A stretch of DNA of 64,000 bases from Vulcaniibacterium tengchongense (GTDB lineage Bacteria; Pseudomonadota; Gammaproteobacteria; Xanthomonadales; Xanthomonadaceae), in NCBI RefSeq assembly GCF_003814555.1, contig NZ_RKQN01000001.1:614546-678545 (forward strand). Direction: 5' to 3'. The position numbers and the translations under genes are program-made. Below, piece after piece: positions 1 to 10,599 of the stretch; within the stretch, counting starts at the first letter, position 1, and the number at the start of each line of letters is the position of its first letter. The notes below the pieces were generated by a model, which was not told the origin of the DNA, did no database searches, and saw only the letters and a list, made by a program, of their open reading frames with translations.

Positions 1-35
1 CGGGAGAGGGGCCGGGGATGAGGGGGAGGCATGCC

Positions 36-539
36 CTAGCGGCCGTAACGGATGTCGACGATCGCGAACCGCGCCGGCCCCGCCGGCAGTACGACCTCGA
101 ACTCCTCGTCCAGGCGCTTCTTCAGCATCGCCCGCGCCAGCGGCGAATCGATGCTGATCCAGCCGGCCCTGGCGTCGGTCTCGTCCGGGCCGACGATGCG
201 GTAGCGCTGGCAGTCGCCGCTGGCCAGGTTCTCGACCTCGACGGTGGCGCCGAAGAACACCGCCTCCGGATCGCTCGGCGCGCCCTCGACCACGCGCAGC
301 GCCGGCAGGCGCTTGCTCAGGTAGCGCACGCGGCGGTCGATCTCGGCCAGCTGCTTCTTGCGGTAGGTGTACTCGGCGTTCTCCGAGCGGTCGCCCTCGG
401 CCGCGGCCGCGGCCAGCGCCTTGACCACCTCCGGCCGCTTCACCCGCCACAGTTCGTCGAGCTCGGCCTTGAGCCGGTCGTGGCCTTCACGGGTGATCAG
501 CGCGGTGCTTTTCTCGGGAGGGGGACGCCAGCGGCCCAT
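36..539 (-). CDS. greB: Transcription elongation factor GreB
   Basis: A 167-residue protein of the GreA/GreB family. It enters the RNA polymerase secondary channel and stimulates cleavage of backtracked transcripts. The N-terminal coiled coil spans about residues 14-85. Its tip carries the family signature GDRSENAEY, with the acidic pair D50 and E53 that acts at the polymerase active site. The FKBP-like C-terminal domain follows, with [11 protein letters not shown] near residue 133. The opening [19 protein letters not shown] is GreB-like rather than GreA-like. An upstream in-frame start would add 24 low-complexity residues, so I chose the ATG at 539. No clear Shine-Dalgarno is visible. It lies 109 nt downstream of the yjgR-like gene on the same strand and may be co-transcribed. 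Confidence 0.93.
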   Translation of the reverse strand: MGRWRPPPEKSTALITREGHDRLKAELDELWRVKRPEVVKALAAAAAEGDRSENAEYTYRKKQLAEIDRRVRYLSKRLPALRVVEGAPSDPEAVFFGATVEVENLASGDCQRYRIVGPDETDARAGWISIDSPLARAMLKKRLDEEFEVVLPAGPARFAIVDIRYGR

Positions 540-648
540 GGGCGAGGAACGAGCGAAGAGGAACGAGATGGGGAAGCTTGTCGCCGCGGCGGCCGCCGGA
601 CTCGCCCGCACGATACGGGCTCGTTCCCCGACGCTCGCCCCGGGGTTT

Positions 649-2163
649 TCAGCGGCGGCCGCCGAACAGCCCGCCGAGCAGCCCGCGCACGATCTGCTGG
701 CCGATGCGGCTGCCGACCGTGCGCGCGGTCTGCTTGGCCATGGCCTCGACCATGCCCTGGCGGCGCCCGGTGCCGAACACCGCGTCCTTGACCGCCTGGC
801 CGAAGCCGCCGTCCTCGGCCTCGTCCTGCTCGCGGGTGCGCGCGGGCGGCGCCTTGGCCTGCGCGGCGGCGGTTTCGGCGCGCTTGGCGAGCAGCTCGGT
901 GGCGGATTCGCGATCGATGCGCTCGTCGTACTTGTGCCCGACCGGGCTGCCGGCGCGGACCTGGGCGCGCTCGGCCTCGGTGATCGCGCCCATGCGGCAG
1001 CGCGGCGGCGCGATGAGCGTCTTCTCCACCGGCATCGGCACGCCCTTGTCCTGCAGGGTCGAGACCAGCGCCTCGCCGGTGCCGAGCTGGGAGATCGTCG
1101 CGGCCACGTCCAGCGCCGGGTTCGGCACGAAGGTCTGCGCCGCGGTCTTCACCGCTTTCTGGTCGCGCGGGGTGAAGGCGCGCAGCGCGTGCTGCACGCG
1201 GTTGCCGAGCTGGCCGAGGATCTCGTCCGGCACGTCGTCGGGGAACTGCGAGCAGAAGTACACGCCCACGCCCTTGGAGCGGATCAGCCGGACCACCTGC
1301 TCGACCCGCTGCTGCAGCGCCGGCGGCGCGTCGTCGAACAGCAGGTGCGCCTCGTCGAACACGAACACCAGCTTGGGCTTGTCCAGGTCGCCCACCTCCG
1401 GCAGGGTCTCGAACAGCTCCGACAGCAGCCAGAGCAGGAAGCTGCTGTACAGCCGCGGCTTCAGCACCAGCTGTTCGGAGGCGAGCACGTTGATCAGGCC
1501 GCGGCCGTCGGGCGCGGTGCGCATCAGGTCGGCCAGCTCCAGCGCCGGCTCGCCGAAGAACATCTCGCCGCCTTCCTGTTCCAGCCGCAGCAGCGCGCGC
1601 TGGATCGCGCCGATCGACTGCGCGCTGACCAGGCCGTAGCGGGTCGAGATGTCCTTGCGCTCCTCGGCCACCAGGCCGAGCAGGGCGCGCAGGTCCTCCA
1701 GGTCGAGCAGCAGCAGGCCACGGTCGTCGGCCAGCTTGAACACGATGTCGAGCACGCCGCCCTGGGTGTCGTTGAGTTCGAGGATGCGCGCCAGCAGGGT
1801 CGGGCCCATCTCGCTGACGGTGGTGCGCACCGGGTGGCCGAGCTTGCCGAACAGGTCCCAGAACACCACCGGGTTGGGCTCGAAGCGGTGGTCGGGGATG
1901 CCGATCTCGGCGACGCGCGCGGCCAGCTTGTCGCTGCCCGCGCCGGCCACCGCCAGCCCCGAGACGTCGCCCTTCACGTCGGCCAGGAACACCGGCACGC
2001 CAAGGCGCGAGAAGCCTTCGGCCAGAGTCATCAGGGTCACGGTCTTGCCGGTGCCGGTGGCGCCGGCGACCAGCCCGTGGCGGTTGCCGAAGCGCGGCTG
2101 CAGGAACACCGGGCCCCCGCCGGTCGGGGACGTGACGGCCTTGCCGAGGAGGATCGGGTCCAT
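649..2163 (-). CDS. yjgR: YjgR-type HerA/FtsK-like ATPase (DUF853)
   Basis: A 504-residue protein, the usual family length, close in pattern to E. coli YjgR. The start is a conserved short strand leading to [19 protein letters not shown], with the Walker A loop at residues 34-41. Walker B is LVFVFDEAH near residue 265. The tail is glycine/arginine rich ([12 protein letters not shown]). Members resemble HerA helicases, but no cellular role is established, so DNA translocation or helicase activity is inference. The first methionine of the conserved N-terminus is at 2163; longer in-frame extensions lack homology-like sequence. It is divergent from the lytic transglycosylase gene (142 nt between starts) and upstream of greB on the same strand. 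Confidence 0.9.
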   Translation of the reverse strand: MDPILLGKAVTSPTGGGPVFLQPRFGNRHGLVAGATGTGKTVTLMTLAEGFSRLGVPVFLADVKGDVSGLAVAGAGSDKLAARVAEIGIPDHRFEPNPVVFWDLFGKLGHPVRTTVSEMGPTLLARILELNDTQGGVLDIVFKLADDRGLLLLDLEDLRALLGLVAEERKDISTRYGLVSAQSIGAIQRALLRLEQEGGEMFFGEPALELADLMRTAPDGRGLINVLASEQLVLKPRLYSSFLLWLLSELFETLPEVGDLDKPKLVFVFDEAHLLFDDAPPALQQRVEQVVRLIRSKGVGVYFCSQFPDDVPDEILGQLGNRVQHALRAFTPRDQKAVKTAAQTFVPNPALDVAATISQLGTGEALVSTLQDKGVPMPVEKTLIAPPRCRMGAITEAERAQVRAGSPVGHKYDERIDRESATELLAKRAETAAAQAKAPPARTREQDEAEDGGFGQAVKDAVFGTGRRQGMVEAMAKQTARTVGSRIGQQIVRGLLGGLFGGRR

Positions 2164-2240
2164 GAGCGCGCTTCCTTGAAAGAGGGGCCAGGGACGGGAT
2201 TCTATGCCCGAATCGTGAACAGCGGCCGGCGCGATCGCAG

Positions 2241-2270
2241 TTGCCGCGGCGCGCGGCGCGGGGCTACTCT
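2241..2270 (+). promoter_or_regulatory. Candidate sigma-70 promoter for the lytic transglycosylase gene
   Basis: TTGCCG (2241-2246) and TACTCT (2265-2270) are separated by 18 nt. The predicted start of transcription falls about 30 nt before the ATG at 2306. The -10 sits in a gcTAnnnTgc context that recurs upstream of several genes in this window. Match quality is modest (4/6 and 3/6). Confidence 0.35.
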
Positions 2271-2305
2271 GCCGCTCCTGTTCGCCGCCGCGCCCGCCGC
2301 CGTCC

Positions 2306-3850
2306 ATGCCCGCTTCCCCACGTGTCCCCGTCGCGCTGCTCGCGCTCGGCCTGGTTGTCTTTTCCCGCGACGCCGACGCGCTGTCCAAGAAGGACCAGGC
2401 CGCGGTGGAGGCGCTGAACCAGCGCATGCAGGCGGCGGAGAGCCGCTATCGCCGCGGCGTGGTGATGATCGGCAACGCCGATCCGGCCGGCCGCGCCGAA
2501 GTCGACGCCGCGCTGCAGGACATGGAAGACACGATGGCCGCCTGCGCCAAGCAGAAGGGCTGTTCGCCGACCACGCTGCTGGCCGCGTACAAGCGCCTGC
2601 TCAAGCAGAACGCCGACGCCGCCAGCGGCGAGGAACTGCCGGAGGACGAGGCCGCCGCGGACGCGGCCGCCCTGGCCGCCGACGTGCCGGAGGCGGCGCG
2701 CGCGGCGGCGCTGCTGGACGCCGACGGCCGCCGCTTCGTGGAGATGGTGAAGTACAACCCGGCGGTGCAGGCCGGCATCCGCCGCTGGCTCACCGACATG
2801 CGCCCGGCGCTGATGGACTCGTACGAGAACTACCAGTACATGCGCCAGCTGATGTGGCCGCAGTTCCAGCGCGCGGGCCTGCCGGAGGCGCTGCTGTTCG
2901 GCATCCTGGCCAAGGAATCCAACGGCCGCGTGCATTCGACCTCGCGCGCCGGCGCGGCCGGGCCGCTGCAGTTCATGTACGCCACGGGCAAGCGCTTCGG
3001 CCTGGGCGACGACGGCACCGGCTTCGACACCCGTTACGACCCGCGGCGCGCCGCCGAGGCGGCCGCCGAGTACCTCAACGAACGTCTCGGCCAGCTCAAC
3101 CGCAGCATCGAGCTGTCGCTCGCCGCGTACAACGGCGGCGAGGGGCGCGCGCTGCGGGTGTACAACGGCAGCGGCGGGCGCGACTTCTGGGACGAGAGCG
3201 TCTACACGCAGTTCCCGGCCGAGACGCGCGACTACGTGCCGATGGTGATCGCCGCCGCCTGGCTGTTCCTGCACCCGAAGGAATACGGCCTGCGCTTCCC
3301 CAAGGTCGACGCGCGCCCGGCGCCGCTGCGCCTGAGCCGGCCGAGCTCGATCTACGAACTGACCATCTGCATGGGCAACGGCGACACCCGCGACGGCTAC
3401 ATGCGCGCGCTGCGCAACCTCAACCCGCGCTACCAGGCCGACGCCTGGCTGCCGGCCGGCACCGTGCTCAACGCCACCGCCAAGATGGTGGGCCTGTACG
3501 GGCGCTGGTGCGAGAAGGGGCCGCGCGCCGACCTGGCGCACACCCTGGTGACCAGCGACCCGACCCGGGCGATCGTGCGCACCGGCCCGGTCACGCCGGT
3601 GGCCCCGGATGCGGGCATCGCCGCCGCGCCGCCGGCGGACGCGGACACCGCGGGGGAGGCGGCCGCCGCGGCGGTGCCCAGGCCGGCGCGCCCGGCGTCC
3701 TACACCGTGCAGCGCGGCGAGACCCTGCCGGCGATCGCGCAGAAGTTCCAGTGCGACACCGGCGGCCTGGCCCGCGCCAACGGCCTCAAGGCCCCGCGCT
3801 TCGCGATCAGGGCCGGGCAGAAGCTCAAGCTGGAAGGCTGCGAGGGCTAG
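2306..3850 (+). CDS. Secreted lytic transglycosylase with SLT and LysM domains (MltD-like)
   Basis: A 514-residue exported murein hydrolase. Residues 1-25 form a signal peptide (hydrophobic stretch ending DADA). The SLT/lysozyme-like domain spans about 190-320. It has the catalytic glutamate E204 in ILAKESNGR, then AAGPLQFM and SLAAYNGGEG, which are the standard motifs of family 1 transglycosylases. A LysM peptidoglycan-binding repeat (YTVQRGETLPAIAQKF) occupies about 466-509. The linker 100-135 is Ala/Asp/Glu rich. Such enzymes cleave the MurNAc-GlcNAc bond to give 1,6-anhydro ends. The extra N-terminal helical region (25-185) is not part of classical MltD, so I do not give a gene name. It is monocistronic and divergent from yjgR. 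Confidence 0.88.
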   Translation: MPASPRVPVALLALGLVVFSRDADALSKKDQAAVEALNQRMQAAESRYRRGVVMIGNADPAGRAEVDAALQDMEDTMAACAKQKGCSPTTLLAAYKRLLKQNADAASGEELPEDEAAADAAALAADVPEAARAAALLDADGRRFVEMVKYNPAVQAGIRRWLTDMRPALMDSYENYQYMRQLMWPQFQRAGLPEALLFGILAKESNGRVHSTSRAGAAGPLQFMYATGKRFGLGDDGTGFDTRYDPRRAAEAAAEYLNERLGQLNRSIELSLAAYNGGEGRALRVYNGSGGRDFWDESVYTQFPAETRDYVPMVIAAAWLFLHPKEYGLRFPKVDARPAPLRLSRPSSIYELTICMGNGDTRDGYMRALRNLNPRYQADAWLPAGTVLNATAKMVGLYGRWCEKGPRADLAHTLVTSDPTRAIVRTGPVTPVAPDAGIAAAPPADADTAGEAAAAAVPRPARPASYTVQRGETLPAIAQKFQCDTGGLARANGLKAPRFAIRAGQKLKLEGCEG

Positions 3851-3917
3851 GCCGATCGCGCTTCGCCGCGGCCGTTCGCGCCCGGCCTCGTTCCGTCCCG
3901 CTCTTCGAGGGGCCCGC

Positions 3918-4766
3918 TTATGGCGAAGCGAGCAGCCCCAGCCGTTCGCCCAGGCGCACCGGGCTTTCGGCGGCGAGCGCCGGGTCCAGGGCGACCACGC
4001 CCGGCGGCAGCAGCACGATCACCGTCGAGCCGTAATTGAAGCGCGCCATCTCGGCGAAGCGCGCCAGGACGATGCCGGCGCCGCGATAGTCCTTGCGCAC
4101 CACCGCGTCGGCGTAGCGCGGGATCTCCACGCCGCTCCAGACCGTCTCCACGCCCGAGACCAGCAGCGCGCCGACCATCACCACCGCCATCGGGCCGAAG
4201 TCGGTATCGAAGTGGCAGACCAGGCGTTCGTTGCGCGCGAACAGGCGCGGCACGCTGCGCACCGCGTCGGGGCCGACGCTGAACAGCCGGCCGGGCACGT
4301 GCACGGTTTCGCGCAGCGTTCCGGTCCAGGGCATGTGCACGCGGTGGTAGTCGCGCGGCGACAGGTACACGGTGGCGAACGAGCCGGCGCGGAACGGCGC
4401 GGCCGCGGCCTCGTCGGCGAGCAGTTCGGCGGCGGTGAAGCCCTGGCCCTTGGCCTGGAAGATGCGGCCGTCCGCGATCGGTCCGCATTGGCTGATGCGG
4501 CCGTCGGCCGGCATCAGCAGCGCGCGCGGGTCCGGGTCGGGCGTGCGCGCCCCCGGCCTGAGCGCGCGGGTGAAGAACGCGTTGAACGTCGGGTAGGCGC
4601 GCGGATCCGGTTCGGCCGCCTCGCTCAGGTCGACGCCGAAGCGGCGCACCACCGCGTCGATCAGCCACTGCTTCACCCGCGGAGAACGCGAATAGGCGAG
4701 CGAACGCGCCGCCGAGGACAGCAGCCGGTGCGGCAGGACATGGGTCAGCAGGGTGGTGGGGCTCAT
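3918..4766 (-). CDS. psd: Phosphatidylserine decarboxylase proenzyme
   Basis: A 282-residue pyruvoyl-dependent enzyme that converts phosphatidylserine to phosphatidylethanolamine at the inner membrane. Family landmarks are [12 protein letters not shown] near residue 60, MPADGRIS near 90, and the [10 protein letters not shown] block near 150. The self-cleavage motif is YGSTVI near the C-terminus, with Gly246-Ser247. Ser247 would become the pyruvoyl group of the small alpha chain of about 36 residues. Length matches the proteobacterial type I enzyme. It follows the SCO1-like gene on the same strand after 144 nt, so co-transcription is possible but not required. Confidence 0.95.
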   Translation of the reverse strand: MSPTTLLTHVLPHRLLSSAARSLAYSRSPRVKQWLIDAVVRRFGVDLSEAAEPDPRAYPTFNAFFTRALRPGARTPDPDPRALLMPADGRISQCGPIADGRIFQAKGQGFTAAELLADEAAAAPFRAGSFATVYLSPRDYHRVHMPWTGTLRETVHVPGRLFSVGPDAVRSVPRLFARNERLVCHFDTDFGPMAVVMVGALLVSGVETVWSGVEIPRYADAVVRKDYRGAGIVLARFAEMARFNYGSTVIVLLPPGVVALDPALAAESPVRLGERLGLLASP

Positions 4767-4910
4767 CGCGTCGTCGTCGTGGGGAGTTGGGGGCGCATTC
4801 CGCTCGGGGCGCCGGCGGCCGGATCGAGGTTCAGCGCGCCGTCCCGGATGCGGCGAGGGGCGGCGCCGCCCATGCGGAACGCGCGGACGCCTCGCGGCAT
4901 GCGGGGAGGC

Positions 4911-5555
4911 TCAAGGCCGGGCGCGGGTCAGCGCCGCCAGGTCGGCGCCGATCGCCTCCGGGTCCAGCGGCGGCTGCACGATGCCGGCCATGCGCCCCTC
5001 GGAGTCGAGCACGGCCAGGGTCGCGCTGTGGTCGACGCTGTACTGGTCCGCGGGAGCGCCTTCCGGCGCCGGCACCTTGGCGAACACCAGGCTCAGCGAC
5101 TTGGCGAAGTTCTCCAGCGCCGGAATGTCCGCGGTCGCCGCCAGGGTGTCCTTGTGGAAGGCGTGCGCGTACTCGCCGATGCGGTCGGGCGTGTCGCGTT
5201 CGGGGTCCACGGAGACGAACAGCACCCGCGGCCGGCTGGCTTCGGGGAGCGCGGCCCATTGTTTCTGCGCCCGCGCCAGCTCGGCCAGCGTGGTCGGGCA
5301 GACGTCGGGGCAGTGGGTGAAGCCGAGGAACACCACGGTCCAGTGGCCCTTCAGCTCGCCCGGCACCAGCGCGGTGCCGTCGGACTGGCGCAGCGAGAAC
5401 GGCGGCAGTTCGCGCGGCGACGGGAACAGCCGCACCGCGCGGGTCTGCGGCAGCGAGGAGGCGGCCGGCGCGCCGAAATGGCGCTGCGCGGCCCACAGCC
5501 CCAAGGCGGCGGCGACGGCGACGGCGAACAGCGTGAGGACGGTGCGGTTGGACAT
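4911..5555 (-). CDS. SCO1/SenC/PrrC-family copper chaperone
   Basis: A 214-residue membrane-anchored thioredoxin-fold protein. One N-terminal transmembrane segment (about 5-24) would anchor it to the inner membrane with the domain in the periplasm. The copper-binding motif is HCPDVCP, with C82 and C86. The third ligand is H176 in SVDHSATL, the usual spacing for SCO1. The family delivers copper to the CuA centre of cytochrome c oxidase and maintains thiols. No oxidase genes lie nearby, so the partner is inferred. The start at 5555 places the hydrophobic segment directly after MSNRT; a longer frame would add 13 charged residues. It is divergent from prmB (88 nt between starts). Confidence 0.92.
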   Translation of the reverse strand: MSNRTVLTLFAVAVAAALGLWAAQRHFGAPAASSLPQTRAVRLFPSPRELPPFSLRQSDGTALVPGELKGHWTVVFLGFTHCPDVCPTTLAELARAQKQWAALPEASRPRVLFVSVDPERDTPDRIGEYAHAFHKDTLAATADIPALENFAKSLSLVFAKVPAPEGAPADQYSVDHSATLAVLDSEGRMAGIVQPPLDPEAIGADLAALTRARP

Positions 5556-5610
5556 GGCGCTTCCCGGAACGCGCCCGCGCGGCGCGGAGGCCATGATAAC
5601 GGGCGGCCGC

Positions 5611-5616
5611 TATAAT
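5611..5616 (+). promoter_or_regulatory. prmB: Candidate -10 element before prmB
   Basis: A perfect TATAAT lies 28 nt before the prmB ATG in the context gccgcTATAATcgccgg. No convincing -35 is present at 16-18 nt spacing. The element lies in the divergent region shared with the SCO1-like gene. Confidence 0.45.
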
Positions 5617-5643
5617 CGCCGGCCCTTCCCGCCCCGCGCCGCC

Positions 5644-6573
5644 ATGACCGACTCCGTCTCCTTCGAGCAGGTCTCGATCGTCGACCTGATCCGCTACGGC
5701 GGCAGCCGCTTCAACGAGGCCGGGCTGACGTTCGGCCACAGCTACGACAACGCGCTCGACGAAGCGACCCAGCTGGTGCTGCACGCGCTGCACCTGCCGC
5801 ACGACCTGAGCCCGGTGTACGGCAACGCGCGCGTCACCGCCGAGGAGCGGGCGCGGGTGCTGGCCCTGTTCGAGCGCCGCATCCGCGAGCGCGTCCCCGC
5901 CGCCTACCTGACCGGCGAGGCCTGGTTCGCCGGGCTCAGCTTCAAGAGCGACCGCCGCGCGCTGGTGCCGCGCTCGCCGATCGCCGAGCTGATCGTCGCC
6001 GGCTTCGAGCCCTGGCTGGGCGGGCGTGCGGTCGAGCGCGCGCTCGACCTGTGCACCGGCTCGGGCTGCATCGCCATCGCGATGGGCCACTACCATCCGC
6101 ATTGGCAGGTGGTCGGCGCGGACATCGACGAGGCGGCGCTGTCGCTGGCGGAGGAGAACAAGGCGCGCCTGCACGCGGACAACGTCGAGCTGCGCAAGTC
6201 GGACCTGTTCGCCGGCCTGCGCGGCGAGGTGTTCGACCTGATCGTGACCAATCCGCCGTACGTCACCGACGCCGAGACCGACGCGCTGCCGAGGGAATAC
6301 GCCCACGAGCCCGAGCGCGGCCTGCGCGCCGGCGCGGACGGCCTCGACCTGGCGCTGAGGATCCTGCGCGACGCGCCCGGGCACCTGGGCGAGCACGGCC
6401 TGCTGATCTGCGAGGTCGGCGAGGCCGAGCGCGCGCTGACCGCGCTGCTGCCGGAGCTGCCGCTGGCCTGGGTCGAGTTCAAGGTGGGGCAGATGGGCGT
6501 GTTCGTGGCCGAGCGCGCCGACCTGGTCGAGCATCACGCACGGATCAAGCAACTGGCCGACGCGCGGGGCTGA
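5644..6573 (+). CDS. prmB: Ribosomal protein L3 N5-glutamine methyltransferase PrmB
   Basis: A 309-residue SAM-dependent methyltransferase of the HemK family that methylates a glutamine of ribosomal protein L3. The SAM-binding motif is ALDLCTGSGCIAIA near 133-146. The catalytic NPPY motif is at residues 203-206 in DLIVTNPPYV. The helical N-terminal recognition domain and RSPIAELI near 110-117 fit PrmB rather than PrmC or HemK. The start ATG gives MTDSVSFEQVSIVDLIRYGG; upstream in-frame sequence runs through the divergent SCO1-like gene and is not credible. The usual downstream neighbour aroC follows, as in E. coli. Confidence 0.95.
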   Translation: MTDSVSFEQVSIVDLIRYGGSRFNEAGLTFGHSYDNALDEATQLVLHALHLPHDLSPVYGNARVTAEERARVLALFERRIRERVPAAYLTGEAWFAGLSFKSDRRALVPRSPIAELIVAGFEPWLGGRAVERALDLCTGSGCIAIAMGHYHPHWQVVGADIDEAALSLAEENKARLHADNVELRKSDLFAGLRGEVFDLIVTNPPYVTDAETDALPREYAHEPERGLRAGADGLDLALRILRDAPGHLGEHGLLICEVGEAERALTALLPELPLAWVEFKVGQMGVFVAERADLVEHHARIKQLADARG

Positions 6574-6660
6574 AGCCGCGCCGCCCCGCCGCGCCGGGCC
6601 GTCGCGGTCCTGCGCTTCGTTCCCGGCGCGGAACCCGTCGTTCCACATGGCTCCCGCTGC

Positions 6661-6722
6661 GTCGTTCCCGCGAAGGCGGGCGCGGACGTTGCCCTGCCCG
6701 GGGAAGGCGGGCACCGGCAACG
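6661..6722. repeat. Intergenic palindrome of the cccgcgaaggcggg family plus adjacent hairpin
   Basis: In the 264-nt prmB-aroC spacer, the 14-mer cccgcgaaggcggg (6667-6680; stem CCCGC/GCGGG, GAAG loop) is followed by a second interrupted stem (cgttgcc and tgccc at 6687-6699 with gggca and ggcaacg at 6709-6722). The 14-mer recurs exactly, inverted, at 60229-60242. This resembles the short REP-like repeats common in xanthomonads. The rest of the spacer holds only a weak -10-like TAGAGT at 6788-6793. Confidence 0.6.
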
Positions 6723-6837
6723 CCGGGGCGCCAACGGTGCCTTCGGCGGCGGGCCGAGCGGTTCCAGCAGCAACCGATCCGGCTTGCTAGAGTTGCCGCT
6801 CCCTTCCACGAGTGCGCGCCCCAGGCGCGACGCGAAC

Positions 6838-7941
6838 GTGTCCAGCAATACCTTCGGCAAGCTGTTTGCGGTGACCACCTTCGGCGAGAGCCACGGGCCG
6901 GCGATCGGTTGCGTGATCGACGGCTGCCCGCCCGGCATCGGGATCGCGCCGGAGGACTTCCGCCGCGACCTGGAGCGCCGCGCCACCGGCCGCACCCGCC
7001 ACACCTCGCAGCGCCGCGAGGCCGACGAGGTGGAGATCCTCAGCGGCGTGTACGAAGGCCGCACCACCGGCACGCCGATCGGGCTGCTGATCCGCAACAC
7101 CGACCCGCGCAGCAAGGACTACGCGAGGATCGCCGAGCAGTTCCGCCCCGGCCACGCCGACTACGCCTACTGGCAGAAGTACGGCATCCGCGACCCGCGC
7201 GGCGGCGGCCGCTCGTCCGCGCGCGAGACCACGATGCGGGTGGCCGCGGCGGTGATCGCCAAGAAATGGCTGGCCGAGAAGTTCGGCGTGCGCGTGCAAG
7301 GCTACCTGTCGCAGCTGGGCGGGATCGTGCCGCGCGGCATCGACCTGTCGGTGGTGGAGGACAACCCGTTCTTCTGGCCCGATGCGCAGCAGGTGGCCGA
7401 GCTGGAGCGGTACATGGACGCGCTGCGCAAGTCCGGCGATTCGGTCGGCGCGCGCGTGGACGTGGTCGCCACCGGCGTGCCGCCGGGCTGGGGCGAGCCG
7501 GTCTACGGCAAGCTCGACGGCGAGCTCGCCGCCGCCCTGATGAGCATCAACGCGGTCAAGGGCGTGGAGATCGGCGACGGCTTCGCCAGCGTCGCGCAGA
7601 AGGGCAGCGAGCACCGCGACCGCATGACCCCGCAGGGCTTCGCCAGCAACCACGCCGGCGGCGTGCTCGGCGGCATCAGCACCGGGCAGCCGCTGCGCTG
7701 CTCGGTGGCGTTCAAGCCCACCTCGAGCCTGCGCCTGCCGGTCGAGGGGCTGGACGTGCACGGCAACGTGGTGGACGTGGTCACCACCGGCCGCCACGAC
7801 CCCTGCGTGGGCATCCGCGCCACGCCCATCTGCGAGGCGATGGTCGCGCTGGTGCTGATCGACCAGGCCCTGCGCCACCGCGCCCAGTGCGGCGACGTCG
7901 GCACGGTGGCGCCGCGCATCCCGGGGCAGATCCATGGCTGA
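6838..7941 (+). CDS. aroC: Chorismate synthase
   Basis: A 367-residue flavin-dependent enzyme that makes chorismate from EPSP, the last step of the shikimate pathway feeding Trp, Phe and Tyr. Signatures are [10 protein letters not shown] near residue 12, [18 protein letters not shown] near 45-60, [19 protein letters not shown] near 125, and the C-terminal [15 protein letters not shown] chose the GTG at 6838 ([19 protein letters not shown]) because family members begin exactly here. The TTG at 6784 would add 18 non-conserved residues. The 3' end overlaps the next gene by 8 nt, so the two are translationally linked. Confidence 0.95.
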   Translation: MSSNTFGKLFAVTTFGESHGPAIGCVIDGCPPGIGIAPEDFRRDLERRATGRTRHTSQRREADEVEILSGVYEGRTTGTPIGLLIRNTDPRSKDYARIAEQFRPGHADYAYWQKYGIRDPRGGGRSSARETTMRVAAAVIAKKWLAEKFGVRVQGYLSQLGGIVPRGIDLSVVEDNPFFWPDAQQVAELERYMDALRKSGDSVGARVDVVATGVPPGWGEPVYGKLDGELAAALMSINAVKGVEIGDGFASVAQKGSEHRDRMTPQGFASNHAGGVLGGISTGQPLRCSVAFKPTSSLRLPVEGLDVHGNVVDVVTTGRHDPCVGIRATPICEAMVALVLIDQALRHRAQCGDVGTVAPRIPGQIHG

Positions 7942-8935
7942 GGCGCGACGGCGCGTCTGGGTCTCGCAGCCGCTGTTCGACGACATCGTCGCGCGGCTCG
8001 ACGCCCATTTCGACGTGATCCGCACCGCGGCCGTCACCCGGCACAGCCCGCAGGCCATCGCCGCGGCGCTGGCCCGCGCCGACGGCGCGCTGGTGACGCT
8101 GAACGACGCGATCGGCGCGGCGGAAGTGGCCGGCGCGCCGCGCCTGCGCGCGATCGCCAACGTCGGGGTCGGCTACGACAACATCGACCTGGCGGCGATG
8201 ACGCGCGCCGGCATCCTGGTCAGCAACACCCCGGACGTGCTCACCGAGACCACCGCGGACTTCGGCTTCGCGCTGATGCTGGCCGCGGCGCGCCGGATCG
8301 GCGAAGCCGAACGCTGGCTGCGCGCCGGGCACTGGCGGCAGTGGAGCTTCGACACGCTGCTCGGCGGCGACGTGCACGGCGCGACGCTCGGCATCCTCGG
8401 CATGGGCCGGATCGGCCAGGCGGTCGCGCGCCGGGCCGCGGGCTTCCGCATGCGCGTGCTGTACCACAACCGCCGGCGCCTGGCCGACGCGGTGGAGCGC
8501 GACTGCCGCGCCGAGTACGTCGGCTTCGACGACCTGCTGGCGCGCAGCGACCACCTGATCCTGGTGCTGCCGTACTCGCCGCAGGCGCGCCACCTGGTGG
8601 ACGCCGCGGCGCTGGCGAAGATGAAGCCGGGCGCGACCCTGACCAACATCGCCCGCGGCGGGCTGGTCGACGAGGACGCGCTGGCCGATGCGCTCGCGGC
8701 CGGGCGCCTGGCCGCGGCGGCGCTGGACGTGTTCGAGGGCGAGCCGGCGGTCAATCCGCGCCTGCTGGCGCTGCCGAACCTGGTGCTCACCCCGCACATC
8801 GCCAGCGCCAGCCGGGCCACCCGGCGCGCGATGGTGGCGTTGGCGGTGGACAATCTGCTCGCGGCGCTCGGCTACGGCCCGGACGCCGGGAAGCCGCCGA
8901 CGCCGCTGAACCCGGAGGCGCTGGCGGTCGGCTGA
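7934..8935 (+). CDS. D-2-hydroxyacid dehydrogenase (glyoxylate/hydroxypyruvate reductase type)
   Basis: A 333-residue NAD(P)-dependent D-isomer-specific dehydrogenase. The Rossmann motif GMGRIG is at 156-161. The catalytic triad is R241 ([10 protein letters not shown]), E270 (DVFEGEP) and H288 (TPHIAS). [10 protein letters not shown] near 76-85 and [12 protein letters not shown] near 105 are typical of the glyoxylate/hydroxypyruvate/2-ketogluconate reductase subgroup (GhrB-like). Substrate cannot be fixed from sequence. The start overlaps the aroC stop by 8 nt, so it is probably read from the same message, although no link to shikimate metabolism is known. Confidence 0.9.
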   Translation: MAEARRRVWVSQPLFDDIVARLDAHFDVIRTAAVTRHSPQAIAAALARADGALVTLNDAIGAAEVAGAPRLRAIANVGVGYDNIDLAAMTRAGILVSNTPDVLTETTADFGFALMLAAARRIGEAERWLRAGHWRQWSFDTLLGGDVHGATLGILGMGRIGQAVARRAAGFRMRVLYHNRRRLADAVERDCRAEYVGFDDLLARSDHLILVLPYSPQARHLVDAAALAKMKPGATLTNIARGGLVDEDALADALAAGRLAAAALDVFEGEPAVNPRLLALPNLVLTPHIASASRATRRAMVALAVDNLLAALGYGPDAGKPPTPLNPEALAVG

Positions 8936-8967
8936 GCGCCGCTGCGCCGCCCCTTGCCCCCACCGCC

Positions 8968-9318
8968 ATGGTCCGCCTCGTCCAGATCCGTTCCTACCAG
9001 CTCAAGCCCGGCGCGACGGCCGCATTCCACCGCGCTTTCGTGGAACGGGCGGTGCCGTTGCTGCGACAATGGGGCCATGAGGTGGTCGCGTTCGGGCCGT
9101 CGCCGCACCAGGCCGACACGTACTTCCTGGCCCGCGCCTACGCCGACCTCGACGAGCTGCAGCGACGCCAGGATGCGTTCTACGCCTCCGACGCCTGGCG
9201 CCGCGGCCCGCGCGAGGCCATCGTCGCGCTGATCGAGCAGTACCTGGACACCGTGCTGTGGCTCTCGCCCGAGGCGGTGGACGACCTGTGCCGGCGCAAC
9301 GGCGCGGCCGCCGGCTGA
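8968..9318 (+). CDS. NIPSNAP-family protein
   Basis: A 116-residue small alpha/beta barrel protein of the dimeric ferredoxin-like NIPSNAP type: an opening beta strand ([12 protein letters not shown]), a helix ([17 protein letters not shown]), and a [23 protein letters not shown] block. The function of bacterial NIPSNAP proteins is unknown. The start ATG at 8968 is 32 nt after the dehydrogenase stop and begins directly with the first strand. It sits between the dehydrogenase and asd, probably at the end of the aroC transcript. Confidence 0.85.
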   Translation: MVRLVQIRSYQLKPGATAAFHRAFVERAVPLLRQWGHEVVAFGPSPHQADTYFLARAYADLDELQRRQDAFYASDAWRRGPREAIVALIEQYLDTVLWLSPEAVDDLCRRNGAAAG

Positions 9319-9336
9319 GCTCCTCATCGCAACACC

Positions 9337-9356
9337 CGCCGGACATCGGTCCGGCG
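9337..9356 (+). other. Perfect hairpin in the asd leader
   Basis: An 8-bp perfect stem (CGCCGGAC / GTCCGGCG) with an ATCG loop lies 28 nt before the asd start. No T-tract follows, so it is not a canonical terminator. It could shape the asd leader or stabilise the 3' end of the upstream message. Confidence 0.45.
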
Positions 9357-9384
9357 GCTCCTCCCACCAGAGCAGAAGGAACCA

Positions 9385-10416
<1,032 letters not shown>

Positions 10417-10539
10417 GCCGGCCGCGCGCCCTTGCGCGCAAAGACGGAGGGCGCGGCGGCGCTTGCGGCCGCCGCGCTCTTGCCCGCGCCGATCCGCGCC
10501 CGGCCCCGGGGAAAAACGCGGTTCCGCGACGGCCGCGCA

Positions 10540-10569
10540 TTGCGCCGCGGCCCCGGCGACGGCTAGAGT
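10540..10569 (+). promoter_or_regulatory. fimV: Candidate promoter for fimV
   Basis: TTGCGC (10540-10545) and TAGAGT (10564-10569) have an 18-nt spacer. TTGCGC is the same -35 seen before tRNA-fMet. The predicted transcript would start about 24 nt before the GTG at 10600. Confidence 0.4.
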
Positions 10570-10599
10570 CGCCGCCGGAGTGGAGGGATTGAACCGGTC

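Noticed and set aside
367..4035. Very long plus-strand open frame (over 1200 codons) across the yjgR and transglycosylase region
   Set aside because: It is a high-GC shadow frame: Arg/Gln/Ala/Gly-rich, crosses genes on both strands, and has no domain-like pattern.
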